Positions 1-13,800 of a stretch of DNA of 64,000 nucleotides are shown here, one piece after another. The stretch comes from Sipunculus nudus (Eukaryota > Annelida > Sipuncula > Golfingiida > Sipunculidae). Within the stretch, counting starts at the first letter, position 1. Each line of letters starts with the position of its first letter. The notes below the pieces were generated by a model that searched no databases, was not told the DNA's origin, and worked only from the letters and a program-made list of their open reading frames with translations. The position numbers and the translations under genes were made by a program. The DNA lies in contig CM049313.1 of the NCBI GenBank assembly GCA_026874595.1, positions 57,683,159 through 57,747,158 of the forward strand. The letters are read 5' to 3'.

Positions 1-469
1 CTCACCGGTTTCTCTTTGCGTTTCTCATCCGCCGTGTCCTTCTTTGCTTGTCCCGCGTGGACCAGATGACCCTCCTTCTCATACTACCGTTACATCCTGC
101 GGCTCCCTAGTTTCCTCTGTGGCGCTTGCTTCTCTCTCGCCCCCCGCTTCTACTTCCGCTCCGCCTCGCGCTACCGTCGTTCCCTCGAGCGCGTTGCCCA
201 TTTCGGTCGTGCCCTCTATGCGCATGCGTGCTCTCCTCAGACACCTCAAGGTTCAGGGCATTTCAAGTCTGGCTGCTCTCCTTGCCTCGACTCCCCGTCG
301 CTGTTCTTTTGACCGCATCTATGACTCCTGGTGGCGTCTCTTCACCGCGTGGGCGTCTTCCCGCGGAATCTCCCCCTTAGATCCGTCGCTTGCGGCATTT
401 TTGGACTTTTTTGTGTTCTTACTGCAGGATAAACATTTATCCTATCCATCTCTGCCGTATAAACTTTAA
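1..469 (+). pseudogene. DIRS-type tyrosine recombinase fragment (core-binding domain)
   Basis: An open frame runs from the window edge to a stop at 467-469. Its last 60 or so residues resemble the N-terminal SAM-like core-binding domain of tyrosine recombinases from DIRS/Ngaro-type retroelements. The visible signature is an aromatic-rich Y-D-S-W-W-R-L-F helix, then the G-I-S-P-L-D linker, then a helix ending F-L-L-Q-D-K-H-L. Similarity stops where the family would continue into the second core-binding helix, so the catalytic R...H-x-x-R...Y domain is absent and the piece is truncated. The segment is clearly GC-richer than the AT-rich DNA after about 470, as expected of an inserted element. 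The upstream Ser/Pro/Thr-rich part is unrecognised. It could instead come from a Crypton or a recombinase-derived host gene; DIRS is favoured on motif style only. Confidence 0.6.
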
Positions 470-1895
470 CAGAGAAAATTCTCATTAATACAGAAAAGCT
501 CACAACAGTTTACTAACAAAAACACCATTCACAGGGAGGGAATGGGGGGAGTTGACAAGTTAAGATGCCTCATCGGCAGTGGGCGATAATAGGAGCCTCA
601 AGTATTCACTCGCCGATTTTGCATTCATCCGTGTGAACCATGAAGTTTCATGAATGAAAACATTATTTTCTATACTTGTGTTGTTCATTTTATATTAAAT
701 CACTTTGGAAAAGGAATCTGAAAAGTATATCTGAAGAATTTAGTCCTGCCATGAAGCTCGACACCCGTACATGCTTGCGTAACATCTGGGGCTTTGCCCA
801 GAGAGATCGTTTTTCAGGTGGCCTACGCATGGAAATCCCCACTAATGGTGCACAAAAAGCTAGAGGTCTTTAGATCACTTAAAGAGTTAATTGATCCTGA
901 TTTTCCAATATCAAATATCCAACCTCTGTTAAACTTTATGAACGTCTGCCAGCGCTCTGATGTACCGTTTGATCTTGTGTGAATTGATTGTTGGGTGATA
1001 CGGTACCCGGGTACTCGAAACTTAGTCGTTCTGGTGTGACATTCAAGATATTTATTTTAAATGTTTTAATGGAAATTAGCATTAATTTTCAAACTTATTA
1101 ACATTGGCATTACATACACCGGAGCGCTGAGCTTTCTTGAAAGAGACCAATTTGAACCTGGCTTACACACGGAAATCCCCCTTTACGGTGCAAGTAAAGC
1201 TAGTGGTCTTAAGATCATTTACGGAGTTAATCCTGATTATCCAATTTCCAACCTCCGTCAAACTTCGTGGACGTCTGTCAGTTATTCACGGCGTGTCGCT
1301 CGCATACCGGACAATTAAGCAACTCACATTAGAGATATTTTAAGTTTTTTTTCTATTGTCACTGAAACAAAAATCTTAGTTTTTAGTCAAATTACATTCT
1401 ATATGATGTAGATATAATTCATTAATTATCAATAGCATGGTATTCACATCAATCAGACCAGTAGGCTTGTTCAAAACCAGATAACAGGGTGAGGTAACGT
1501 CAGTGTTACATTCACGGGCAGTCCTGCTAACGTCAAATATGGCGTAACAGACCATCAGCAGTTCGAAATTTAACATGTCATTTTAAAAATTATTGTTACT
1601 GAAGAAAGACGGTGTATGAAATTCATCGAGGTACGAAATTTCACAGATTTTACGGTAGTAAAGCAAGCTCGTTAGTTTATCCAGGCCAAAAAATGCAATT
1701 GGTAATTAATTCAACATCATATTACATAATAGGATAAAAGAAGGGAATATGCTGGCACTATGTTATGTAAAACACAATAACTGTAAGAAAATGGAAAATT
1801 TTACCTTGTTTATCAGATGTTCAGTTCACTTTCACATTGATATGCTTATAACATGCAGTTAATTAAAACACTTTATGCATGTCATTTTTTTTCAG
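470..1895. other. No gene seen; AT-rich sequence upstream of the first visible misato exon
   Basis: Both strands were read for the missing misato 5' exon, which should carry the conserved N-terminal G-H-Y...H-W-W-N segment, and none was found. The stretch holds one diverged direct repeat, listed separately, and otherwise low-complexity AT-rich DNA. Short open frames here have no recognisable features. Confidence 0.5.
800..1300. repeat. Diverged direct repeat, two ~135-bp copies
   Basis: Copies at about 819-960 and 1,159-1,290 align over most of their length. They share the blocks GGAAATCCCC, AAAGCTAG.GGTCTT, AGATCA.TTA and CCAA.CTC.GT.AAACTT in the same order and spacing. They are about 340 bp apart. 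The short open frames across them are not conserved between copies, so this looks like an old duplication or two units of a dispersed repeat rather than coding sequence. Confidence 0.6.
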
Positions 1896-4800
1896 GGAGA
1901 AGTCACATATACTCCAAGGCTGGTTGCTTTTGATCTGAAAGGTTTGTATTTTAAAGGATATTTACAAACAAAAAAGCATCATATTCAGAAACTTCTGTAA
2001 CAAGTATGTAGTATAGCAAAATGGAGGAACTGGAATTTTTTATCCAAATAAAGCGTGACTTACTTCAAGGAATATCATTTGTCTGTAATCAGTTTCTGTT
2101 TCATGGGATGGCATCCATTTCAGTACTTTAAATTCATGGAATTTATAAGTGTGGAAGTTCCTTTACAGTATTCTTGTATCATAAAAAAATGACCTGTTAG
2201 TGGCTCATGGAAAATGTAGAAACAAGGGCTATATGATATTATATACATCACACAGAAATCAATTTTTAACATAAATCATAAAATCAGAAGTACATTATTA
2301 GTAATACTTTATAAAGTGACTGACTTAAGATATAAAACATTAGACCTGGGAGATTTAACATTTGTTGTCTGCCCTTGCGTTTGTATTTTTATAAGCCCGT
2401 CATATGACAGGAGTATTATGGTATACCCACGGCCCGGCTGTCCATAAACATTTATTGTCACTGCAATAACTTACCAGGGCTTTCATGGATTTTCACCAAA
2501 CTCACCATAACTACTAAGCAACAGATTATCTTGCTCTAGTTTGAAAATGGGCAACATCCACGCATATAAAATATAGTCACAGGTCACAAGGCTACTTTGT
2601 GGTGTCGCCGCAGTAATTTATGAAGAATATAAAGGATTTTGATAAAACCAGTAAAAAATGTTATTGTAAGCAATAAAATTTCTCGCCTTAGTTCAGTTTC
2701 AAGCAAAATCCATGCATATTTAATGAGACCAGAGGTTACCACACTTTGGAGGCACCTTGGTGCATATTTACCAATAGAGTTTCTTACCTTAATTACCTTC
2801 TCATCCAAAATCATGCATATTTAATGAGGTCAGAGCTCACCAGATACATGACAGGCTTTTAATGCACATTTGTGCAGCTCTTGTTACCTTTGGACATGAT
2901 CCACTTTCTTGCCCTGGCAAAACTCTAGTTTAACAGTTATAACTGTTAATTTGCATCTAAATGGCCCTAAGTAATAAGTTTACTAAAGCAGCTTATACTT
3001 GCAGGCAGTCTTAACACCATGAGACAGGAGGGGGTGCTGTACGATCACACTGAGGATGGGGAGGACGTCCAGTGGTGAGTCATTACAGAATCAATGTCAT
3101 TCCTTTTATTTTTTGATTTATAGCACTGTTGCTGTCATAGTTTCAGGCCTTCAATAATTGACCTGCATTATTTATTAATGGACTCAACTGACCAATCGGT
3201 AAACAGTGCTCACAGTACTTCTGATTCAAGAAAAATGTTTGATTAGTTCCATACAATTATTAAAACCCTGTGCTTTATGCTTAAGCTATGTCACACCCTG
3301 CTGTTTTGTTAAAGAATACATAATGAATGGTTCATGTGACTGAAAACAATGGATGATTGATGTGTGGGGCAAAGAAGTTTAGGTTTGTATTTGATCCTCA
3401 TTATAGCTTTAGCCATGCAACACAAAGAATGCATCTAGTTGGCATTGGTAGCTACACAACACCCAGCGTACATCTAGATTGTATTGGCAAAGCTGAGTCT
3501 CAAACAACATGTGAATTTTAAGAAATTGGGCTGGCTGTTGGGAGGTTTATTGGCCCAGGTCCAGCAGTCCAATATACATAAATCAGTAAAGTAAAACCTG
3601 TATTATGTGGTCACCTTTGGGACTGAGCCAAACTGTCCACTATGTAGAAGTATCCACTATATGGAGGTAAAAAAAGCAACATTAATAATAAGAAAGGAGA
3701 CAAAAACAGGTCTGTCAAAAAGTACCCACTTTATAGAGGTGCCCACCATATAGAGGTGCCCACTTTATGGATGTGCCCAATGTGAGAGGTTCCACCGTGC
3801 TTACTTGACATGAAGATTTACTTTAAAGTTTAAGTGACTCAGTGATTTTACAGAGGACCTTACATTTTGTTTGCTTGCAGGGGTGGAGATGTTACCATGC
3901 ACAAGTTTAGTCAGGCACACAAGAATGACTTCCTCCGTGACTTGGATCTGCAAGATGTAAGACTGATGTCAATTCTAACACATTGTTTAAATTATAAATT
4001 GATCAGTCTTGATGTATTCCTCTATTTCATTCTTCATTCATTATAGAATAAATCATATTATTTTTAAAAAGACACAATATACCATACACAAGTTGGCACA
4101 GGAGAGGGGTGAGAAAAGCTTAGAGCAAGGAAGGTTATAATATTAGCACTGTTTAGATAAGAAACCCATTGAATACACACCAGTGGTGGCATATTTCTGG
4201 TAATCTGTTTCATTTTTCACATCGCTTGCAGGGGAAAATGTCTGGATGATAACACACACTCAAAAATGTGTTGACCAATGAGAGTGGTGCATTCTCATTC
4301 ATTTATCAAGTTGTATACCAAACATTACCCAGACAGCCATGTTGTTACAGTGCCAATATAAAATGGTTCCCCCAGGCTACAAAAAAAGCTCTCCAAATAA
4401 AATGGATTACCAGCATCAAAATGTGACCACTGCATGAGGAGTGCTTCCATGGAATAGAAGGCTAACATACTTGTAGCATACTTTGTTACATGCATATTTA
4501 AAATGCAAATAGTTCCTGTAAGATATCCTTAGAAACTCAGCATAAGGCCACAGCAAATCACATCTAGTATAAAAAGTAAAAGGTGGCTATACAGGGAACA
4601 GTTGTTACATACATTTCAAATTGGTTTTAATGCTGCGGCCTGTAGTACATTTTCCTTAATTCTTTCAGGAAGGAAATTCCCAAAGTCATGACCTTGAGAT
4701 GGAGACAGAAGATCGTGACATAGCAGAAGGTGACTCGTAAAATTTTTTTTATGTCATGATTAAAAGTCTTTCAAGAGCTGGTTAATTTATAAATACAAAA

Positions 4801-7800
4801 TTAAATAATGGTGGATCATGAATACAATTTCATAGAAATAGTTACTTTTTTACTAAAATAACTTTAAAAAAAAAATTTTATTCAATAAAATATATCTATA
4901 ATATTTCTTAATCACATACTGTTTCTGAATAAATAAAGATTTGTTTCTGAATAAATAAATAAAAGTCAAACCCAAACCTCTGGTCTAGCCAAACATGCAC
5001 GACAGGAGAATATTTGGAATGAAAGATAAGGGTGTCATTAAGATATTGAATTAATTTAATTTTAAATAAACAATTGAATTTATGTAATGTTCTATCCACG
5101 GTGCTGAAGAGTAAATTTACGTCTGTCAAATGAGTTACATCTCATGCCTCTTATGTACGGTCCACGAGAAATCATTCAAATCCAGACATTTAGTCAGATT
5201 AACATTGCCATGACCCGGCTTCACATCAGGCAGACATTCAATATGGCAGAAATGCTGGGGTGATCGGGAGCTTTCGGTGGCCTTCGGTAGCTGTCGCCAG
5301 CCAGTGCAACTAGCAATAAAGTTTGAACTATATACGGTGATTTCGTCCACTGAAATTGACTCAAATACATTGACTTTAACCCCAGTATTGGGATGGAAAT
5401 AATTTTCAACATGAAACTTTTTATCTTGACATTGAGATTTTGACCGGATGCCTCAAATTCAGCGATGATTTTCTCAGATTTACATTGCCATGACTGGGCC
5501 TCAAATGAGGCTGACATTCAATATGGCATAAACACCTGGCTTTTCAGGAGCATAGAGGGGCGTTCGGCTGACGTCACCTGCATGTGCGCCTGCAATCATA
5601 TTTGGATTATTGCACAGGCCAAATTGTTCTTGTTTATCAACATTTTGGCGTCTTTTGCAACAGTTAGAGTTACAATTATTAAATATGCTATCGTAATTAT
5701 TTTTGCAACCTTGAAATAGTGCTGCAAGTTTGCTGGCGAAAACCACTCCTCCGCCATGCTAATATGACAGAAAAAGACTCGAGTCACTCTATGTTGATGC
5801 TCATTGGTCGAGTCAGTCATGTGATACGGAATTCCCGTGATTTACATAATATCTGTGAATGAATCTACATACGAGCCATTCGCGGCCTGCACGAAGCGTT
5901 CTGCAGGGCTGCTCAGCTGGTACACCCACGCAGCGTAACTGGTGGCTGCTGATAAATCGGACTTGGGTTTTCCATTCATGACAGGATTTTGGGCCAAACA
6001 GGACTGTCCCTGTCCGCGTTTAGCAGGTGTCCGCTCATGACAGGTCAGTTGTAATGGGATATGGGTCAGGACATTTGGCTTAGTGTCCGTACATTGAAGG
6101 TGTCCGTTCATCCTGGTGTCCCCTCACGGCAGGTTCTGGTGTATTACAGACACTTCAGGTTGTCTCATAAAATTCACACGCGGGTGGTCTGTCTAATACT
6201 TCACCTCTCTATTACAGACAAAAGCTCAAGAGTCCCCCTGTTCCCAAAATTATGTAATTGTATAGTGTGCAGTTTATCCTCATCTAGTCACCACAAAATT
6301 AATATATAGGCAGTAGGCTTGAGTGGCAGGTGATCTTGGTTATTGCATTAGTTTAATTCGAGACAAGTTATGCGAATATATACTTTCATATATCTTTAGG
6401 CATATACATGTAGTTTAGGTTGATGTGTTTGGCAAGTAACCCAAGCAAAAATAAAGTTTACAGAATATTGAAGAATTTTAAAAATGTTTTACAATATTTA
6501 AAAGTTAATAAAGTTTTAGTACTTTATTGTAAAATTATACATCTGTGTAGAATTAAGCTGATTTATCTGAAGAATATATTTTTAACTGCTATTTTGATAA
6601 ATACCTACTTCCAGGTCAGTACCCATGAGCAGTATATTTGGTGTGAGGATTGAACATTTCCTTTAAAAAATGGTTACCATAGTTCTTGACCGGTCAGAAA
6701 AATTCTAGAAAAGCTTATTTTTATTAGGTAAAAGACAAAATAAGATTTCAGCCATCAAAGTGATCATCAGTGTCTCTTCTGCAGAACTAGTGAGGTAACT
6801 TAACTGGTGCCCACTACACAAGAGGAAGTTTTGTTTTTAGGGTGACACTTTCTCTTGGTAGGCCTTCAAGAAGCTTTTTGTTTGCTATCTGTCTTTAACT
6901 CTTTATACAGGACCATCATGTATAGATCAGAAAATTTGTACATGTGGATCTGAAGAGTAATTGGTGCAAGAACATTTGTTTGTAATCAGTTCTGAATTCT
7001 TCCACTAGGTGACAGCAGTAGTTCCCAGGACCACCAGGATGTTCCACCAGCACTAAAAACCTATGATCTGGACAGTGAGGTCTCTGTTTGGTCCGACTTC
7101 CTCAGGATCCATCTACATCCAAAAACTGTACACATCATAGACATGTATCAGCATAACAGGTACTGGTGGCTCCCTCTACATTTGAACTACACTAAATAAT
7201 ATAAAAAATGTCAGAAATATATCAGTCTGTATGTCCTATTGTCTTATGTTCTCCTGATTGCCTTAAAATAAGTTATGAAGCAAACATTTAGTCAATGCAA
7301 GCTCCAATTAACACAAAGTCTGAAATTATAACATAGTTAGCTGCTTGTTAATCATTATAATACCATTTTCAACCTGCATCATTTTCAGATATGAGTATGA
7401 TCGTGTTAATATTTTCATATTTGCATTTGAGTTTTAGAGGTTATATTTAGTTTGCACTTGATTTAAAACTCTTTAATTTTTCATCAATACTTGGACTATA
7501 TATTTAATTAAGGCTGCTGATACACTCTAATTCTGGATGCCATCTACATGCTCATTTTAGTTTAATGTTTAGACAGGAGTAACCAATTCAAATATGATAT
7601 TAGCACATTTGCTTTCTAATAAACCTCATCTGCATATAAGTTAAAACATTTATGCATTTAGATGCTGAGTTTTAAACTTATTTGCTTATTTTGTAAATAA
7701 TAATTATGTTAACTCATTTGCATGTTATATTTATTTATTTACTATCAAAATATGAGCCAAACTTGTCCAAATATTAACTGGCACAGTTCATATGCTTCCC

Positions 7801-10800
7801 TCAAGCTTATGTTCCACTCTTTTCAGTGACACTGAAGTGTTTGATCTGTTTCATTACGGTTCTGGATTAAAACAGAATCATGGACAGCGGTCACAGATAG
7901 AGGACAGAATACACTTCTTTGTGGAAGAGTGTGATCATTTACAGGTACAGTTTCACTTACACCAGACACTGGTTTATGAGTGTATGGGGCTTTGTTGCTA
8001 TATTTATACCAGACACACTTTTGCATGAGGCTGTTGTTTTCTCAGCTTCAGTTACATTTACACTGATACTGGTAACAGCATTTCCAAATTTAAAGGGGTC
8101 TATACCATTAACTGACATCTGTCAACTAAAGAGAATCTCCTAAACCTTTGACACAAATAGGCTTGCAAAATAGAATTCCGCCACCTACAAGCAATTTTTG
8201 TTTATTTTCCATGTGATATTACTGGCGGGGAATCGCCAAAATAATCCAAACACAACAAGGATATCTGGTAGCAAGTGTATGCACTGTGTTTACTGACAGC
8301 TTGTAAATAAACAAGCTCATTCAACTGTCACAGATGTGTTATAAAAACTTTTTGTAACACAAATTACCTACATTTCATTAACATGTACACTAAAAGCAGG
8401 AAATCACACAAACTCTACAGATAGGCAGGCGTATAGCTGGCTTTAATGTTTAACAAACCATGTGTCACAGAATACCAAGATGACTGCAGAGCCATGTTTC
8501 AATTGACCTATCCATGAACTCTATGTGACCTTAATCACATATTTATTCCATGAGTAATCATAAGCATTGGACTAATGAGCAACTAATCAGGTGATTGTTA
8601 ACATTGTAAAGCGTCAATCACCCAGCTTAAACAAAATTTGCATAATTTGACAGAGCTCTATCAAACAGAACACAAGTAGTCTGTATCAGTACTAATGTCG
8701 GCATGTTTTCGGTGTTTTTTATACAAAGATACAGTAGAGAAAGTTCGGGGTCAAAGGTTGCAGGAGCCATTCCTCCAACTACCAAGTGAATAATAATGGC
8801 TTACCTGGCACGTATTTCCTATGAGTGAGACAAATAATCAAAAATATAGCAAGATGGTTCACAATGACTATGATATATTCATCAATACAGAACTGATTCC
8901 AGTTTATGATGTCAGTAAATGTGACATACATCATCAACCTTTATGACTTCATTATTGTGTTGGAAACAATACTGTGGGCATGGAAGAACTTCGGTATACC
9001 AAATTTTTTTGGGTTTTATTATAATGATTAGGTTTAGAGGGCCAAGCTTATGGCTGTGGTTGATAGGTCAGTTTGAAGGGCAGGCTGTAGTCATGTTTCT
9101 TCTTGTATTTTATTTTTGTATTGTGTGAGAATGACAGATCATACTGGACCTTGTTGCTCTTGCAGAGAGAGCTAAAGGGGATGAGGGTAGAACAGATCAC
9201 AAGTTGAATTTATAAATGTGTCCTTTGCATGAATAAATGTGAAGGATTACCTGAAACAGACAATTAAGGTTATTTCTTTGCGTTTTTTCTCATCAGGGCT
9301 TCCAGATTTTAGTGGACATTAATGATGGGTTCGGAGGACTGTCATGTGAACTGCTGCAGGAGCTGCATGAGGATTACGACACTAAGGGCATCTTGACCTT
9401 TGGCCTGGCACCAGCCTGTTTCCCCAACAGCGTAAGTGTAACAAACTTCTCTGCACCCAGAAGAATTTAAATTGTGTGTAAGAAAAGAATTTTTTTTCAA
9501 GCTGCATCACTCAGATAAATTTCTGAAATGCTTGATTTATCATTAGATTTGTGTTACAAAACAGTGTTGTTAAGGTAACATCCCTGGCAAAATAACCTTT
9601 AATAAATATCACCAAAGAGACATTTAAAATTTTAAATGGGGGTAGGACGTAGCCTAGAGGTTAAGGTGTTTGACTTTGGAGCTGAAGGCTCCCAGTTCAA
9701 ACCTGGCTGGTGCCTCAATGTTAAAATGGTCAAATTTCATTATAGAACCTCAGAGATTTGCTCTAATGTCTTAACGACAGGTCATAACTTCTGGATTATT
9801 CCTAAACCTGTGCATATAAAACCTGAAATCCAGAAGATGTTCTTGTCAGTGTGCCAACAGGCCTTGGACCTATCCTTTTAATAGAAAAAGAGACATTTAA
9901 AATTAATATTAGATAGATGAAGCATATTTCATTATATACCTGGTGTAGTATTTCTGATATACATGTATTTATTAAATTGTAAAAATCCAATTTCATATGA
10001 TATTTAACATTTTTGAAAATTCAAATTATTCAGTGGTAAATAATTTTAAGCATCCAGTAACAGCAAACCATTTTTAGTGCTCTAAAATTAAACTACATGA
10101 CAGCATCTTAAAACTGTTTATTTTTTTTTCCTTATCATGTTTCTTTTATGTTTAAAAATAATTTTTAATCAAAATTTTAAAATTAATTTTTAGTCCGGCT
10201 ACTACCTTAACTGAGCATCAAGTACAAGGAATATTTATTAAAGAAGTCCTGATTATCATATGTACTGGCTTTTATGAGAGTATTCTTGTTTTTCAGAAAC
10301 CACTTCAAGATTTGCATCGCTTGGTTAATACAGTGTTGAGCCTGGTCAAAATGGCAGAGCACAGTTCATCTGTAGTACCATTGTCACTGTCCAGTCACTT
10401 GGCCAGGCCAAAGCTCCCAGCAGTGACATTCCCATACCTTAATTATAGGGTAAGAGACCAGCCAGAATATTTGAATGCATGGATGAAATACTGTAGTTGC
10501 CTTTTTGTTCACAAGGGTTTAAATACACAGTTTTTGTGAAAGGGAAAATAATACAAAAAAAAACCTTCATGAATAGGAGGCATCATTGTTGAAGCAAGTT
10601 GAAAAGCAAGAGATTGATATTATATATAATAATTATATATAATAATTGATCTTGTATATTAACAACAATCTAAGATAGCTATTATAAATATTCAGATCTT
10701 TTAAATTATCTGCCAGCAATGAAGAATGATTTCTACTTGTTTCATAGTCATTTGGGTCCCTGTTCAAATTTGCACACATATAACTTTGTGTAATGAATTC

Positions 10801-13800
10801 ATAAAATGATGCATATACTCTTGTGTTATATGTGGTGAGATCATGAAAATTAACCCTCATGAAACAGCAAAAATGGGAAAATGACAAATTGTGAACCACA
10901 GTATCAAAATGCATATGATATAAAGTTAAAACCTACAACACATTTATAACATGATTCAAATTAATGAAAATACAGATGGTTATTATCCAAACATATAGCA
11001 GGTAGTCAGATAAATGATCATTTAGATAATAGTGTAAACATGTGTCTTCCAAGTACATCTACTTGTATATATAGAGATCATAAATTACAGATATTAGTAG
11101 AGGGAAGAGAGTAATTTCTGTTGGGAAATATCATTAGATATCAACTAAATATCCACCACATAACATGACATTCTGTGGGAAATATCGCAGTTAAGAACAT
11201 TATAGAGCCCTCTGTTAAATCGAGGATATGCACAGTCTGCACCAAAGCTATTAATGGTACGAACTTCATCCAGGATTTTTACATGTTCAATCAAGGTAGT
11301 AGAGCAGTGTTGTTTTAGATGGTGATGTTCATTTTTATGTCCCCCCCCCCCCCCTCCAGGGGAGATGTGTTGTTTTCAGTGCCATCATCCGTCATCATCT
11401 GTATGATATCTTGTGAATGCAATAACTTTTGAAGGGCTTAAAACTTTTTCCTGAATTTTGAAGCACAAATTGTTTCTACCAAAATTTCTGAAGAATTAAA
11501 AAAAATGACCTTGACCTTCATCTTCAAGGTCAAATCTGCCAAAAATCTAAAATTTTTGTGAACCCCATAACTTTTGAAGTAATTAAGAGTTTGTCCTCAA
11601 ATTTGATACACAACTTGTTTCAATGAAGCTCTTGGATGAGTTTGAAAACAGGTGACCTTGGATCTTGATCTTCAAGGTCAAATCTACTGAAATCTAGAAT
11701 CATTGTTTTGAGACAGTGCATATTTTAACCACTAATGTTTTGGGAAGGCCCACAAGGGGGGGGGGGGGGAGACAAAAACAAAGCCATTCTAGTTATCATT
11801 GTTTGCAGGCATGTGTACATTTTATTTAAATCGTTCAGCAGAGTACACAAAGTGCATAAAAATATCAGTTTGATACTACATAATTTGTTGTGTAATTTCA
11901 TTGCAGGCAGATTTACTCTACCACACCAGTGCCATACTCGCCGCCTGTATAGATACAATGTCTTTACCATACAGACTAGAAACAGCACCATCATTCATGT
12001 CTCACATGTTAGACAGTATGGCCTTAATGGGACGAAAGGTGAGGTAGTAAAATTATGATGATGAACTTGATGATGAACTTATTCATTTAATTATTATAAA
12101 TCAGGCAGTAGATAGGTAGAGGGATAGTTTATTATTATTGTAATATGTAAATCATGTTTTACAATCACCACTCCATATGCATATTCTAATGTGTACCTAG
12201 CCCTCCTTGACTTAGGTCACTTATAGGTTGCATTGTAATTGGTTGAAATAACAAATGCACAAGAACATTATAATATTGAATATGCTAATGTGAATGCTCA
12301 ATATGTCAGTTACATAATTAGGCATTATTATGGTTAATAAAACAATGCTCAGACCAGTTCCTTGTGTGGTTCACTGACTTTACAAATAAAGAAAAAAATT
12401 GTTCAGTGCTAGCTTTGATGGTGGGCCTTCCTGCAGGCCTTCACAATGTTACAGCCGGTTTGCTTATAAAATATCTGTTATGTACTAAATGAAATAGGAG
12501 TTTTCAATGTCATGGGAAAAATGACCCAAAAATTCCATGAAAATTAACACTCCACAAACTGTTTAGAATCTACAGTACATTCTCTGAAATATTTCAGTCT
12601 GAGTTTCAGTTTTTCTTTTTACTCAGCCACATGACTGACTAATACCTTGTTTCATATGTTTGACCTGATGTGTACTTCTTCTAATGCCTAAGTAACATTA
12701 CTGGCTGAGCCAGAGCAGGTTTAAAAAAGGGGGGGGGGGTTCTTGGTTAACTGCTAAAAATGGAATCTTTGTCATTTAAGAGAAACAGACACCTAAACAA
12801 GCTGTAAAAATACTGATGAGGCTTATCCAACCAAACAAAGTCCAGCTGAAGCTCACCAGCAAACCCACATTCTGGCCAAAGAACAACTTGTTAGGGGTTC
12901 GTTGACATGAAGTGATTTGGAATGAAACCACGATATTCCTGTTTCAGATAGCTGTGCTAGTGATAATGTAGGCTCACATTAAATGCTTCAGATGGCCCTA
13001 GAGCCTCAGGTTGACTTGTGGTCTTGTATGTTTCAGGTGTTGGCACTCTATAGCTCATTGCCATTTCCGATGCAAGCTGGTAAAGGTCTGGTCTCATCCC
13101 TGATGCAGTTGCAGGATACATTACCATGGCAGCCTGTATCAACAGTTCCAAATAGTTTGAAGTGTTACTGCCAGGCAGTGTCAGTACGAGGTGTAACAGA
13201 CAGTGCAGTAACCAGGTATGAGCTGTATATGCTTCACAGCTTTATGAAAATTAAAAATTTTATTCAATAAATTCAGTGACAGTTTTGGACAAAGATAACC
13301 TTTTGACATTTTTTGTTTCTTATTCTTTTTCACTTGTTCACTTGGAGTATCTCTTAGTTCACAGATTAAAATTAAGTCATGCAATATCACAGCTCACATT
13401 CTGCCCCTCCCAGCTGATCACCTTGACCAATGGGTCATTTGATCAATTTACCCCACAGTGAGCCTCTGTAAGTTCCTCAAAAAGTTAGATATGTGTATTT
13501 TCAGGAAACTCTGAAAATTAACCAGTTCAAGGTCTTCGAATAAACTATTACTCTGGATCACCTGGGGCCTGCTGCAATAACATTATACTGGAATTAAGCC
13601 CAGTAGTGGGCATAAATACCATTGTTACAATTGTGGCATCATAATGGTTACCATAGTGATGCACATATGCCGCTGGGCTTAGTCGCATACATGACTTAAG
13701 TTGCCTTAATGCAACAAACCCCTAATCCTTATTTATTAAGCCAACATGGTTATTTATATGTGCTGGTAATTATATTCTTGTGTCAGTTTCAGGAGGATGG

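Noticed and set aside
6000-6190. GTGTCCG-rich segment resembling a pogo/Tigger remnant
   Set aside because: Block style fits, but no terminal repeats or target duplication could be placed, so it was not listed as an element.
9637-9720. Possible functional tRNA gene
   Set aside because: A- and B-box-like motifs are present, but a full cloverleaf does not close and the sequence runs into a SINE body.
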